Origin: Lamellibrachia columna
Taxonomy: Eukaryota > Annelida > Polychaeta > Sabellida > Siboglinidae
Assembly (NCBI GenBank): GCA_963662155.1
Contig: OY759272.1
Location: 47,673,399 to 47,737,398, forward strand
Length of the DNA stretch: 64,000 nucleotides
Reading direction: 5' to 3'
Numbering within the stretch: position 1 is the stretch's first letter; the number at the start of each line of letters is the position of its first letter. A program made the translations under genes and the position numbers. Positions 47,201 to 54,661 of this stretch are shown here, piece after piece. The notes beneath the pieces are model-generated. The model saw nothing but the letters and a program-made list of their open reading frames with translations. It did not search any database and was not told the DNA's origin.

Positions 47201-50200
47201 AAGTTATTGCAAAGTATTATACATCGTTGGAAAGGCCTATTATTAAGATACATCATGGTATCAGTTGTATGGCTGTATGTTAATTAATTTTCATTTTAGA
47301 GCACTTTAAAGACACCCCCCGTCAACGTTTTCAAAACACGTTTTTTTCTATTTTGATCAAAAAAGTGTACCTGGTCTAAAAAATGTACTAATATTAATGT
47401 TAATGTTTTTTTTTTACATATTGTGGAAGTATTCAATGTTCTCAACCTGTGTGGGGGGGGTCATTCATACCAGTGCATCCATTATTTTTGTTGCAAGAGA
47501 GCTGTAAACAGTGTTATTGTTAACTTATTTTGCACATTTTTACAGGGGCGGTTGGTAAAAAGTAAAAAACAACCACAGTTTATACCCTACAGATATATAT
47601 TTTTAACTCAGTATCTACTTCTAAGCATGTTTGACATGTATAGGTCATTAGCATTATTATATAAGTGAACAATATTTTTTACAAGATTTTTACAAACTGC
47701 AAACTTTTATGTATCTTTACAGAAGAATGTTCACAGCTGAAGACATGCTGATGCAAGATGAATATTTGACATGTGTATCATGTAGGATGATGATTATTGG
47801 AAAGGCCTATTATTAAGATATATCATGGAATCAGTTGTGTGGCTGTAGGTTAATTAGTTTTCATGTTAGAGCACTTTAAAGACACCCCCCGTCAACATTT
47901 CCAAAACACGTTTTTTATATTTTTATTAAAAAAGTGTACCTGGCTTAAATAAATTACTAATATTAATGTTAATGTATTTTTTTTGCATATTGTTGAAGTA
48001 CTCAATGTTCTCAACCTGTGTGGGTGTCATTCATTCCAGTGCATCCATTATTTTTGTTGCAAGAGAGCTGTTAACAGTGCCATTTGTCACTTATTTTGCA
48101 AATTTTTTACAGGGGCAGTTGGTAAAAAGTAAAAACACAAGCACAGTATATACCTTACAGATACATTTTTAAAACTCAGTATCTACTTCTAAGCATGTTT
48201 GACATGTATAGGTCATTAGCATTATTATATATGTGAACAATAGTTTTTACAAGATTTTTTTAAACTGCAAACTTTTATGTATCTTTACAGAAGCATGTTC
48301 ACAGCTGAAGACATGCTGATGCAAGATGAATATTTGACATGTGTATCATGTAGGATGATGATCATTGGAAATATATATTATTAAGATGCATCATGATATC
48401 AGTTGTGTGGCTGTAGGTTAATTAGTTTTCATGTTAGAGCACTTTAAAGACCCCCCCATCAACATTTCCAAAACACGTTTTTTTTTTCTATTTTGATTAA
48501 AAGTGTACCTGGCTTAAAAAAATTACTAATATTAAAGTTAATGTAATTTTTTTTACATACTGTGGAAGTACTAAATGTTCTCAACCTGTGTGGGGGTCAT
48601 TCACACCACTGCATCCATTATTTTGGTTGCAAGAAATCTGTAAACAGTGCTATTTTTCACTTATTTTGCACATTTATACAGGGGCAGTTGGTAAAAAGAA
48701 AAAAACAACCAATATATACCCTACAGAGACATTTTAAAACTTGGTGTCTAGTTCTAAGCATGATTGACATTTATAGGTCATTAGCATTATTATGTATATG
48801 AAAATATTGTTTACAAGGTTTTAACTGCGAAATATTATGCAGATTTTGACAGAAGCCTTTCCACAGCTGTATCATGTAGGATGAAATGTAAGCTTTTATT
48901 GTCATACTTATTGCATTATCTGGGTGTATTAGTAGTTAAAATAAGAAACAACTACTATAAATATGTACATCATTACAAGTATCATATCAATATGTGTGGA
49001 TCGTTGAGTGAATAACAATTCTGACACAACATTGCATACCAACTATCAGCTGTACATCATTTTTAGAGTTTCATACACCTTCACCCATCATCTAGGCCAT
49101 CATCATATCCAAAATAGATAAATTTGGCATAAACAAATATTTACATTACTACTAATACTAGTCATTAGTCACTATACATAAGTCTTATCCACAGTTATGA
49201 TAGTACTTATAATGAAAAACAATCAGAAAGCACATTGTAAATCATATTAACATTCCAAGTGTAAGACTGTCAGCTTTGAACTTAATGTGAGTAATGGATG
49301 CCTTTCTTCGTCTTGTCTGCTGGGACATCGTTTGACAGGTCAGTCACGCCGTCACTTTGCTAGTTTGTTTACATGTTTTATCTCCCGCCAAAATGAGCAA
49401 AACACCCTCCAGAACTTCAAACATATACTGCAACACAATAATATAGTTAGATAGATCAATTACTACTTACACACGTACTTGAAGAATGGATATTTATGAA
49501 CTTTCAACAACTACGACGAGAAAGATGAACTTGAAACAACAGCGGGCTAGGACATCGCATAATTTATTATTCTGACATGTGTGTGGCACCACCTAACGTT
49601 CAAATAGCTAGATAATTCTTGGCGTCGGTGGATAGTGATAGGGGGTTGTTTAAGTTGTACATGACATTACTAGCTAGACCTAGCCAAAATCAAAAAAAAT
49701 ATTTTTGTGTTAATAATTGATCAATAAAAGACATACAATTGTTTTTTTCGTGAATCAAGGTGAATCCCGGATTTGCGAGAATCGTGAAAAATGTTCACCT
49801 TAAAAACAAAATACTTTCACCTAAAGAAATAAAACAGGATGCACATCAGAGTAAAGAACGTTTATTCAGCTTTACAGGCATATGCACACTTTTATTATAG
49901 GTGGTCTATGTCGGCTGCTATGGACAGTTAAAGGCACCCCCTATAAACGGGCCTCTCTGGGTACACGTTTTGGTCGACTTGCTGATCATAGCACTACTAG
50001 CACCACCTAACGAGCTCCGGCATTGCTAACTAGAAATGTAGTCTAGAGCCAGTTGTGGCAGTAGTATTACGTCGTAACGTGAACAAATGCTGATTTGCTG
50101 TTGCATTACCTTAATAAACATCAAATATATAATCGGTATAGCATATATATATAACTAATGTGTGCAATAACATCTCAGTTCAGTTACCGTCTGGTTTTTT

Positions 50201-50845
50201 GGTCTGCTGTGCGTGACCACATCGGCCAGCTGCGGTTCCTGTTTCGACGCCATTTTGCATGCATAATCTAGATTGCCCATATTCCATCTGGTGGCGCCAC
50301 TACCTGGGAAGCGCGGCTAATTCCGTGATTGGACAACTGATCGGTGATGCCAGAGGTAAATTCTAAGTGGTTGGGGGTAAATGTAAATGATTTTACAGTA
50401 ATATTAGACGCTGAACAAGCGTAAAAAACTGTATTTCACAATATAGCAGGTGTCGCTCCACTGATCAAAATGTGCGATATTTAAGATAATCATGCGACAT
50501 CTGTGTTGCGCACTTTCCAAAAATATGCGACACTTGACAAATAAACGCGAGAATGTCGCAAAATCGCGTCCTAGCTCAAACACTGCATATCATGTAAAAC
50601 TCAAAACTTAAGGCTTATGGGGAAACCAAGAGTTGGCACCTATAGAATAATGACAATGTGTGCTGGCGAGTGTCTTACTTGTCGTGCCAACTTTTGCTGC
50701 GTCTCTCCGTTGACGTTACATGTTTCCTGTCTCCTGGTGCCTCGTCACAATCGAGTATCAGCTCACACATCCCTGTGTCATCACTCGTGATGAACGAATT
50801 ACGAATGTGTGTGATCAAAAACGCTTTATCGTCCATCATTGCCAT
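35101..50845 (-). CDS. MAPKAP1: MAPKAP1 / SIN1, mTORC2 subunit (complete, 11 exons)
   Basis: SIN1 is an essential mTOR complex 2 scaffold that recruits Akt, PKC and SGK substrates and binds Ras and phosphoinositides. Minus-strand exons are 50845-50679, 45972-45872, 45453-45343, 44553-44405, 43657-43488, 42000-41827, 41556-41447, 39103-38996, 38673-38536, 37076-36951 and 35297-35101. All introns are GT-AG and the phases agree, giving 516 residues (human about 522). Landmarks are the N-terminus [21 protein letters not shown], the CRIM domain ([22 protein letters not shown], acidic loop [14 protein letters not shown]; about residues 150-275), the Ras-binding domain (about 285-355) and a PH domain (about 370-505). 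The start is the first Met of [15 protein letters not shown], as in human M-A-F-L-D-N. Confidence 0.97.
35636..36215 (-). mobile_element. 3' fragment of a CR1/L2-group LINE
   Basis: The minus-strand translation with several frame changes gives [39 protein letters not shown] and L-W-N-S. This is the C-terminal pattern of such retrotransposons (V-Q-N-x-L-A-R-V-V ... L-H-W-L-P-V-R-x-R-I ... W-N-S-L-P). It lies in the last MAPKAP1 intron and is non-functional. Confidence 0.75.
36238..36447. repeat. 26-27-bp minisatellite, about seven units
   Basis: Unit AACAATGTCACCATGGTATT plus CACCCT or CACCAT. It contains an NcoI-like CCATGG. Confidence 0.92.
36450..36950. other. Intron segment, no gene seen
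   Basis: Part of the last MAPKAP1 intron. The stretch near 36650-36900 (GCTTTCTCACCAACTCTTGA and similar) may be a decayed LINE tail, but support is too weak to annotate. Confidence 0.4.
36951..37076 (-). CDS. MAPKAP1: MAPKAP1 exon 10 (PH domain)
   Basis: Acceptor TGCCCACAG. Reads [20 protein letters not shown] then [20 protein letters not shown] and HS, parallel to human I-S-G-D-K-V-E-I-D-P-V ... K-Q-K-P-I-S-I-D-S-D. Donor GTAGAA. Confidence 0.94.
37077..37738. other. Intron segment, no gene seen
   Basis: MAPKAP1 intron sequence between exons 9 and 10 with no recognised feature before MITE copy F. Confidence 0.5.
37739..38218 (+). mobile_element. MITE copy F
   Basis: Starts TTTAAAAGGCCCTTCCTCAA and ends TTAGTTGAGGAGGGAGCTTTAA, giving clear terminal inverted repeats. 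This is the best full-length copy (about 480 bp), without an internal array, and contains the shared TTTTGGATATCCACTATTTT core. It lies in the MAPKAP1 intron between exons 9 and 10. Confidence 0.82.
38445..38541 (-). repeat. 31-bp minisatellite duplicating the exon 9 donor
   Basis: Three units of GAGGACACCACATGAGGACT plus ACCCACCAAGA (plus strand). The right-most unit ends exactly at the MAPKAP1 exon 9 donor, so on the minus strand CTTGGTGGGT occurs three times in tandem. Confidence 0.9.
38536..38673 (-). CDS. MAPKAP1: MAPKAP1 exon 9 (start of PH domain)
   Basis: Acceptor ATGTTACAG. Reads [20 protein letters not shown] then [20 protein letters not shown] and KTQVQL, matching human L-S-S-H-H-Y-K-S-F-K-V ... 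T-D-V-Q-L-G. The donor CTTG|GTGGGT is repeated in the adjacent 31-bp array. Confidence 0.93.
38690..39000 (-). repeat. 41-bp minisatellite duplicating the exon 8 donor
   Basis: On the minus strand each unit starts GACAGAACAGTAAGTGTCAA and continues CAGGCGTGTAGGTTGACATGG. The first copy is the authentic exon 8 end and donor at 38996/38995. About seven more follow at 38949, 38906 and so on down to about 38700. One unit has an A-for-C change in the exonic part. Confidence 0.93.
38996..39103 (-). CDS. MAPKAP1: MAPKAP1 exon 8 (Ras-binding domain, second half)
   Basis: Reads [20 protein letters not shown] then [16 protein letters not shown], matching human Y-R-L-E-K-Q-x-E-P ... F-C-L-V-R-E-N-S. 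Donor ACA|GTAAGT. The last nine exonic bases and the donor are the template of the adjacent 41-bp minisatellite. Confidence 0.95.
39228..39970 (-). mobile_element. MITE copies G (nested or compound, reverse orientation)
   Basis: Reverse-orientation MITE sequence: GCTTCCTCAACTGATTTAG at the left, GTGGATATCCAAAGTGG core, GAATTGATTAAGCACCTTTAA near 39730. A second partial copy repeats the AATGAGCTAGCATGTCATAGT segment to about 39970. At least two insertions are involved. Confidence 0.6.
40170..40368. repeat. 33-bp minisatellite, about six units
   Basis: Unit GGCACTTGTGCTATCACAGG plus AGGCACAAGGAGT. Like the 33-bp Cav2 array, its length is a multiple of three, which produces spurious ORFs on both strands. 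Confidence 0.93.
40430..40614. repeat. 44-bp tandem repeat, four units
   Basis: Unit CATCATAGAGTGTTGTGCAC plus CAACCAATGATGCTGAAGAAGAAA, nearly identical copies. Confidence 0.93.
40615..41160. other. Intron segment, no gene seen
   Basis: MAPKAP1 intron between exons 7 and 8 without a recognised feature apart from repeats listed on either side. Confidence 0.5.
41165..41337. mobile_element. Tol2-like hAT terminus
   Basis: Repeated ACTTTTACTCAAGTA motifs run up to CAGTCAACCCTGG-type sequence. Subterminal TTTTACTCAAGTA repeats characterise Tol2-group and related hAT ends. No transposase and no partner end were identified. Confidence 0.45.
41447..41556 (-). CDS. MAPKAP1: MAPKAP1 exon 7 (Ras-binding domain, first half)
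   Basis: Acceptor CTCTTGTTGCAG. Reads [20 protein letters not shown] then [17 protein letters not shown], parallel to human I-N-A-A-H-G-F-S ... M-K-E-I-L-L-K-A-V-K-R-R-K. Donor GTACGT. Confidence 0.94.
41827..42000 (-). CDS. MAPKAP1: MAPKAP1 exon 6 (CRIM acidic loop)
   Basis: Reads [20 protein letters not shown] then [20 protein letters not shown]. The acidic loop E-D-D-G-E-V-D is the substrate-recruiting element of SIN1. K-F-G-F-S-x-L-A-L-V-E is identical in pattern to human. Donor GTGAGT in phase 2. Confidence 0.96.
42195..43467. repeat. 25-bp minisatellite, about 50 units
   Basis: Unit GAGCACATAAGATAAACACT plus ACACA, with scattered variants (GATATACACT, TAGCACAT). It occupies most of the MAPKAP1 intron between exons 5 and 6 and stops about 20 bp short of the exon 5 donor. 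Confidence 0.96.
43488..43657 (-). CDS. MAPKAP1: MAPKAP1 exon 5 (CRIM core)
   Basis: Reads [20 protein letters not shown] then [24 protein letters not shown]-x-(V/I) and [13 protein letters not shown] are nearly identical to human. The donor GTGAGT is followed about 20 bp later by the 25-bp minisatellite array. Confidence 0.96.
43658..44404. other. Intron segment with two small tandem repeats
   Basis: Contains a 21-bp repeat (TTGACCTCCGCCACTATCAA; about 44026-44095, 3-4 units) and a two-fold repeat of about 80 bp (CATTCTGTGGCCTAAATCTT onward; about 44165-44325). No gene. Confidence 0.7.
44405..44553 (-). CDS. MAPKAP1: MAPKAP1 exon 4 (start of CRIM)
   Basis: Reads [20 protein letters not shown] through [12 protein letters not shown]. 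The end is the conserved N-P-F-x-(E/D)-Y-x-K-F-D-G-K at the start of the CRIM domain. Donor GTGAAA, phase 0. Confidence 0.95.
44554..45342. other. Intron segment, no gene seen
   Basis: MAPKAP1 intron between exons 3 and 4. A 33-bp unit (ATGACTCACATGACAGGCAC) is present twice at about 45206-45272. Confidence 0.6.
45343..45453 (-). CDS. MAPKAP1: MAPKAP1 exon 3
   Basis: Reads [20 protein letters not shown] then [12 protein letters not shown] and [15 protein letters not shown] and the following basic stretch with I-K-x-x-x-(V/I)-Q-W are identical in pattern to human SIN1. Of three adjacent AGs, the acceptor GTATGCAG is the one that keeps the phase. Confidence 0.95.
45762..45845. repeat. 18-bp minisatellite, about 4.5 units
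   Basis: Unit GTCAGAAGACATGTCACC, shortly downstream of MAPKAP1 exon 2 on the minus strand. Confidence 0.88.
45872..45972 (-). CDS. MAPKAP1: MAPKAP1 exon 2
   Basis: Acceptor TTCTTTTACAG. The exon reads [20 protein letters not shown] then [17 protein letters not shown] ... D-F matches human S-V-D-I-T-S-S-W-D-F before the R-R-R-S-N-T box. Donor GTATGT. Confidence 0.92.
46376..46726 (-). pseudogene. hAT transposase C-terminal (dimerisation) fragment, ZNF862-like
   Basis: The 116-codon frame contains [39 protein letters not shown] and L-E-G-P, then W-K-V-K-E-R. The V-E-R-x-F-S-x-Q-N block is the hAT C-terminal signature, and the E-G-P tail is typical of ZNF862/KIAA1586-like hAT proteins. The frame stops at the natural C-terminal position, but the N-terminal and catalytic parts are not seen upstream. 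Confidence 0.75.
47220..48895. repeat. ~569-bp tandem repeat, three units, inside the hAT element
   Basis: Copies begin near 47227, 47798 and 48365 with TTGGAAAGGCCTATTATTAA or variants. Each contains GAGCACTTTAAAGACACCCC, TTCTCAACCTGTGTGGG and CAGGGGC(A/G)GTTGGTAAAAAG. Copies differ by many substitutions and small indels, and the third is the most diverged. Confidence 0.9.
48896..50187. other. hAT interior, no gene seen
   Basis: A+T-rich sequence with no supported transposase frame. The phrase ACCACCTAACG occurs near 49583 and 50003, and its complement CGTTAGGTGG near 46794, perhaps marking a nested element. Confidence 0.4.
50188..50253 (-). CDS. Candidate first exon of the hAT gene
   Basis: Minus-strand ATG in a good context (AAAATGGCG) opens [20 protein letters not shown] plus QT, then a donor-like GTAACT. 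It is 66 bp, phase 0, at the expected 5' end of the minus-strand hAT gene. No homology is recognised, so it may be chance. Confidence 0.25.
50679..50845 (-). CDS. MAPKAP1: MAPKAP1 exon 1
   Basis: Encodes [20 protein letters not shown] then [19 protein letters not shown]. Nearby Met codons inside MAMM leave a 2-residue ambiguity. A longer in-frame extension exists upstream to 50902 but has no family support. The donor GTAAGA follows two bases of a codon. Confidence 0.94.
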
Positions 50846-51095
50846 GATGGTGATGATTACTCTATTTATGTTACATGTAAAAGCCTTAAACAGAATCAAC
50901 ATGCATGCTATTAATTGCTTGTTTTTTCAAGTGATGTCACAGAATTGGTATCGCAATGCACTATGGGTTCGTATGCCATTTTAATTCCCGGCAACAAAGA
51001 TAACATGATGCCGATATGCGGTGTAGTAACACTGTAGTTGGTTGCATGAGTCATCAATTGCTGCCTACAACGATAGATTTATGATGGTCTTATGA
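50846..51095 (-). promoter_or_regulatory. MAPKAP1: Putative MAPKAP1 5' UTR and promoter region
   Basis: This segment lies immediately upstream of the MAPKAP1 start. It has no TATA box at a sensible distance. A CRE-like TGATGTCAC (50932-50940, plus strand) and an AAAATGGC YY1-like motif (50975-50983, minus strand) are present. Both are short motifs that occur by chance, so the assignment rests mainly on position. Confidence 0.3.
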
Positions 51096-51097
51096 CA

Positions 51098-51332
51098 TTT
51101 AACTCCAAAGAGCCCTGTCTAAGGCTAACACAGGAATGCTGAATGGTTTATTTAAGAGTTTTCCTTCTGTAGAGTTAGTGAGTCCACAACAGTTTTTTCC
51201 ATTTCCCAGCCTAAAATCTTTTACATCCCCTGACACAGAGATCACGTAGAAGGGACAAATGGCTTTTAGCGTCTCTTCTGAAAGACAGGCAAAGTGAGGT
51301 GAACGAAATTGGCGAAGTTTCGAAACGGCACA
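51098..51332 (-). mobile_element. SINE copy lacking its tRNA head
   Basis: On the minus strand it shares GCCGTTTCGAARCTTSGSCA, ATTTCGTTCACCYCACTTTG and the tail CCTGTGTTAGC ... GGGCTCTTTGGAG with the SINE at 56.2 kb. The tRNA-related part is replaced by unrelated sequence, and about 90 bp of extra sequence lies between the core and the tail. Confidence 0.7.
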
Positions 51333-51481
51333 CAGTCTGACTCTGAGATTTTAGTTCATCGTTCAGTTACATTCAATGTATCACTTAAGTTCTTAACACT
51401 GTCTAACAATTCACACCACTCAATCAACACATCTGCATCTCTTTTATACGCACATAAATAAACAAATAAAACACAGAATTA

Positions 51482-53638
51482 GTGGGTGTTTTACATTTTG
51501 ACATCAATGTAAAATCAGAAAGTAAAAATAAGAAAGCGTGCAAGAGAAACTTCCACAAAGGTAACTACAAAGATATGAGAAAATACTTAGCAAAGCTAGA
51601 TTGGAATAACATGCTGATGAATAAGACCGCAATTGAATGTTGGAATATTCTAAAATGTGAAATTGAGAGTATCATCGATAAATTTGTTCCCTTCCAAAAA
51701 CAAGGAAAACGGTGTAGAAAGAAACACTTGTCAAAAGAGGCTATTAGAAAAATAGTGTTAAAACAAACTATGTGGAGGGTTTATAGGCGTACCAGAAAGG
51801 AAGAAGACTATGCAAATTACAAAGAGGCACTTAATGCAGCTACAACTGAAATCAGACAATCTAAAAGAAGCTATGAGCAAAAACTAGCATGTAACATAAA
51901 ACATGACAGCAAGAGTTTTTATGCATATGTCAGGAGTAAACAAAATGTACAAGACAAGGTTGGACCTCTAGAAGACAGTTATGGAAATATAGTATCACAG
52001 GGGTTTTTAATGGCGGAAGACCTAAATGGTTACTTCAGTTCTGTGTTTACCAAAGAAGATATTAGTTCATTACCAGTTGCTGATGCTAAATTTCAGGAAG
52101 CTAAATCTGACTATTTAGGTCCGTTAGTTGTAACTCCAGAATTGGTAGCTAAGAAAATAAAGGCAATGAAGGATAACAAATCACCGGGAGTGGATTGGAT
52201 TCCTCCAAAATTACTAATGGAAACAGTAGAACAAATCAGTATACCACTTGCAAGAGTATTCAACTTGTCATTAAAAGAGGGAGTTGTTCCGTTTGAATGG
52301 AAAGAAGCAAACATCATACCATTATTTAAAAAGGGTTCGAGAAATAAGTCTGAAAATTACAGACCAGTGAGTTTAACGTCAGTGATTTGTAAATTATTAG
52401 AAAGGTTAATTAAAGACCATATGGTGGACTTCCTCGTTAAGCATAAATTATTAAATTCATCTCAACATGGATTCCTTAAAGCGAGGTCATGCTTAACAAA
52501 TATGTTATGTTTTTTGGAAGAAATCACTAAGTGGATAGACGTGGGATCGCCAGTAGATATTATCTACTTAGATTTTCAGAAAGCTTTTGACAAAGTGCCA
52601 CATCAAAGATTACTACTTAAATTAAAAGCCCATGGTATTGGGGATAGCATAACTGACTGGATAGAACAATGGCTGACTGACAGAAGACAACGAGTTGTAG
52701 TAGATGGAGAAGTTTCAAATTGGAAATCGGTTTTGAGTGGGGTACCTCAAGGATTAGTATTAGGACCTATATTATTCTTAATATATATCAATGACTTGGA
52801 CGACAGTATAACAAGTAACGTACTGAAATTTGCGGATGACACAAAACTGTTTAGAAAGGTTAATACTGATGGTGATAAACAACATTTACAAAACGATCTA
52901 GACAGATTAGTGAAATGGTCTGAGAAATGGCAGATGCTGTTCAATTTTGGGAAATGTAAATGCCTACATACAGGACATGGGAACTTGAATGTAAACTATA
53001 AAATGGGAGATACTGTTCTGGGTACTACTGTAAAAGAAAAGGACTTAGGAGTTACAATAAGCGCTAATATGAAAGTTTCAGAGCAGTGTGGTATTGCAGC
53101 TTCAAAGGGTAATCAAATTCTTGGATTGATTAGAAGAAACATAACATACAAGGGAAAAAAGTTAATTATACCTCTTTATAAAGCAATAGTTAGACCTCAT
53201 TTAGAATACTGTATACAAGCATGGAGACCATATCGTAAGAAGTATATAGATACGCTTGAACGCATACAAAGGAGAGCAACTAAAATGATTCCAAAACTGA
53301 GAGACCTTAGTTATGAAGAACGCCTGAAAGAATGTGGTTTAACAACTCTAGAGACAAGGAGGTTAAGAGGAGATCAGATTGAAGTTTTTAAGATATTGAA
53401 TGGGTATGAAAATATTGATAGAAATATGTTTTTCTCACTCAAGAAGGATAGCAGAACTAGAGGACATGAGGTAAAATTAGTAAAGGATCAATGTAGATTG
53501 GACATCAGGAAGCACTCGTTCTCACAGAGGACAATAAATGAATGGAACAAATTGTCTACAGATTGTGTAACTGCTAGCAGCGTGAATATGTTTAAAAACA
53601 AGGTTGACACATATCTCAGGAGGGCGGGTTATAAATAG
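51482..53638 (+). CDS. Reverse transcriptase ORF of the CR1/Jockey-group LINE
   Basis: 718 codons. The N-terminal 180 residues are the basic linker after the lost endonuclease. RT follows: SPGVDWIPPKLL, LFKKGSRNKSENYRPVSLTS, motif A (IIYLDFQKAFDKVPH), motif B (SGVPQGLVLGPILFLIYIND), motif C (KFADDTKLF), the thumb (KDLGVTIS) and the conserved C-terminus (RPHLEYCIQAWRPY, ERIQRRATKMI). The motif B Ser after P-Q-G is Leu here. The first ATG is probably not native because the element is truncated. Confidence 0.92.
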   Translation: MGVLHFDINVKSESKNKKACKRNFHKGNYKDMRKYLAKLDWNNMLMNKTAIECWNILKCEIESIIDKFVPFQKQGKRCRKKHLSKEAIRKIVLKQTMWRVYRRTRKEEDYANYKEALNAATTEIRQSKRSYEQKLACNIKHDSKSFYAYVRSKQNVQDKVGPLEDSYGNIVSQGFLMAEDLNGYFSSVFTKEDISSLPVADAKFQEAKSDYLGPLVVTPELVAKKIKAMKDNKSPGVDWIPPKLLMETVEQISIPLARVFNLSLKEGVVPFEWKEANIIPLFKKGSRNKSENYRPVSLTSVICKLLERLIKDHMVDFLVKHKLLNSSQHGFLKARSCLTNMLCFLEEITKWIDVGSPVDIIYLDFQKAFDKVPHQRLLLKLKAHGIGDSITDWIEQWLTDRRQRVVVDGEVSNWKSVLSGVPQGLVLGPILFLIYINDLDDSITSNVLKFADDTKLFRKVNTDGDKQHLQNDLDRLVKWSEKWQMLFNFGKCKCLHTGHGNLNVNYKMGDTVLGTTVKEKDLGVTISANMKVSEQCGIAASKGNQILGLIRRNITYKGKKLIIPLYKAIVRPHLEYCIQAWRPYRKKYIDTLERIQRRATKMIPKLRDLSYEERLKECGLTTLETRRLRGDQIEVFKILNGYENIDRNMFFSLKKDSRTRGHEVKLVKDQCRLDIRKHSFSQRTINEWNKLSTDCVTASSVNMFKNKVDTYLRRAGYK

Positions 53639-53740
53639 ATGAACATTGTTGGACTCTCGATAAGCCAATGGCTTCCTTGTCCACTTGCCACCTGGGCCTT
53701 TGGCTTGGATGGCAAATCTTGTTAAATCTTGTTAAACCCT
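51482..53740 (+). mobile_element. 5'-truncated CR1/Jockey-group LINE
   Basis: The insertion lacks the endonuclease domain, retains a complete RT-plus-C-terminal frame, and ends in a short 3' UTR with a tandem TTGTTAAATC-type tail near 53715-53740. The untruncated frame implies a fairly young copy. It lies upstream of MAPKAP1 in the opposite orientation. Confidence 0.88.
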
Positions 53741-54436
53741 AAATTCAAATACCCTTTTATCGCTCAACGACAAGAAGAAGACATTCCAATTACAGTAAAA
53801 CGTTAGCAAGATATAAAAGCCGACGCACATGCTATTAAATAACTGCTCATCTGGATGCCGTATGTGGCATTTTGCAAGCCAGGTGTACGATGAGAATCGT
53901 AAGCCTTTTGTGAAAATAATTCACTCTCGTCTGCGCTGTCAATTTTCCCTTCAAACGTTTCATGTGATCTTCGCCAGGTGGCACTGTCCGGGGTCCGTCG
54001 ATCTCGGCCCCTGGCGATCTCGGCCCGTCGATCTCGGCCCCTGGCGATCTCGGCCCACGTCAATCTCAGCCCACCCATTCCACCAATTTTATGATAAGTG
54101 GATTCATGTGAAGTGTAAACTATTTATTGTAAATTAGTTTCTTGGAGAAAGGTATGGGTAAAGAATTGCTGCACGGATGTTGTGATTTTAGGCCTACTAA
54201 CAACGTCGATCTCGGCCCACCCCATTTTTAGGATGACGTTATTCGTACGGGATGAGGTGAATGCGTGAATTATTCACACCACTGCTATGGTTCATCGGTT
54301 CCGTGGAATTTCGTACACGTGTAATTATATAGGAATCACAACGTAATCATGCCATAATACCAAGTGGTTTATTATGAATAAAAACGTACAAATTGTCAAT
54401 TATACACATGTACAACTTATCATTACATTCTGTGTG

Positions 54437-54476
<40 letters not shown>

Positions 54477-54660
54477 TGTGTATATATTATATTCGGTATA
54501 TATTGATCACACACGCTTCACAAATGTCATATCTGATAATACCAAAAAAACACTGCTAAAAAAGTATCAACTACTGCAGAACAACTGCACAAAATGCGAT
54601 AAAGTTCACTAAATATACACTCAGTACTGCAGAGAATGTTAATGACGATGAACCCACTCG
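53741..54660. other. Spacer with MULE-terminus-like repeats and a GCGT microsatellite
   Basis: GTCGATCTCGGCCC and TGGCGATCTCGGCCC alternate at 53996-54075, with another GTCGATCTCGGCCCACC near 54204. These phrase-like terminal repeats resemble MULE ends and lie on the 3' side of the minus-strand MULE gene. A (TGCG)n tract occupies about 54430-54480. No host gene. Confidence 0.55.
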
Positions 54661-54661
54661 G

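Larger units (their letters stand above)
46204..50585 (-). mobile_element. 4.4-kb hAT transposon with 17-bp terminal inverted repeats
   Basis: CAGTGTTTGAGCCAGGA at 46204-46220 is matched by TCCTAGCTCAAACACTG at 50569-50585 (one mismatch). The flanks share CATATC in register, compatible with an imperfect 8-bp target duplication. The minus-strand coding remnant near the left end has the hAT dimerisation pattern. Much of the interior is a three-fold 569-bp repeat. The whole element sits in MAPKAP1 intron 1. Transposition competence is very unlikely because most transposase sequence is missing. Confidence 0.7.

Noticed and set aside
50675..50902. Longer MAPKAP1 start at 50902 (adds 19 residues)
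   Set aside because: The extra segment is not similar to SIN1 N-termini, whereas MAMMDDKAF aligns with the family start.
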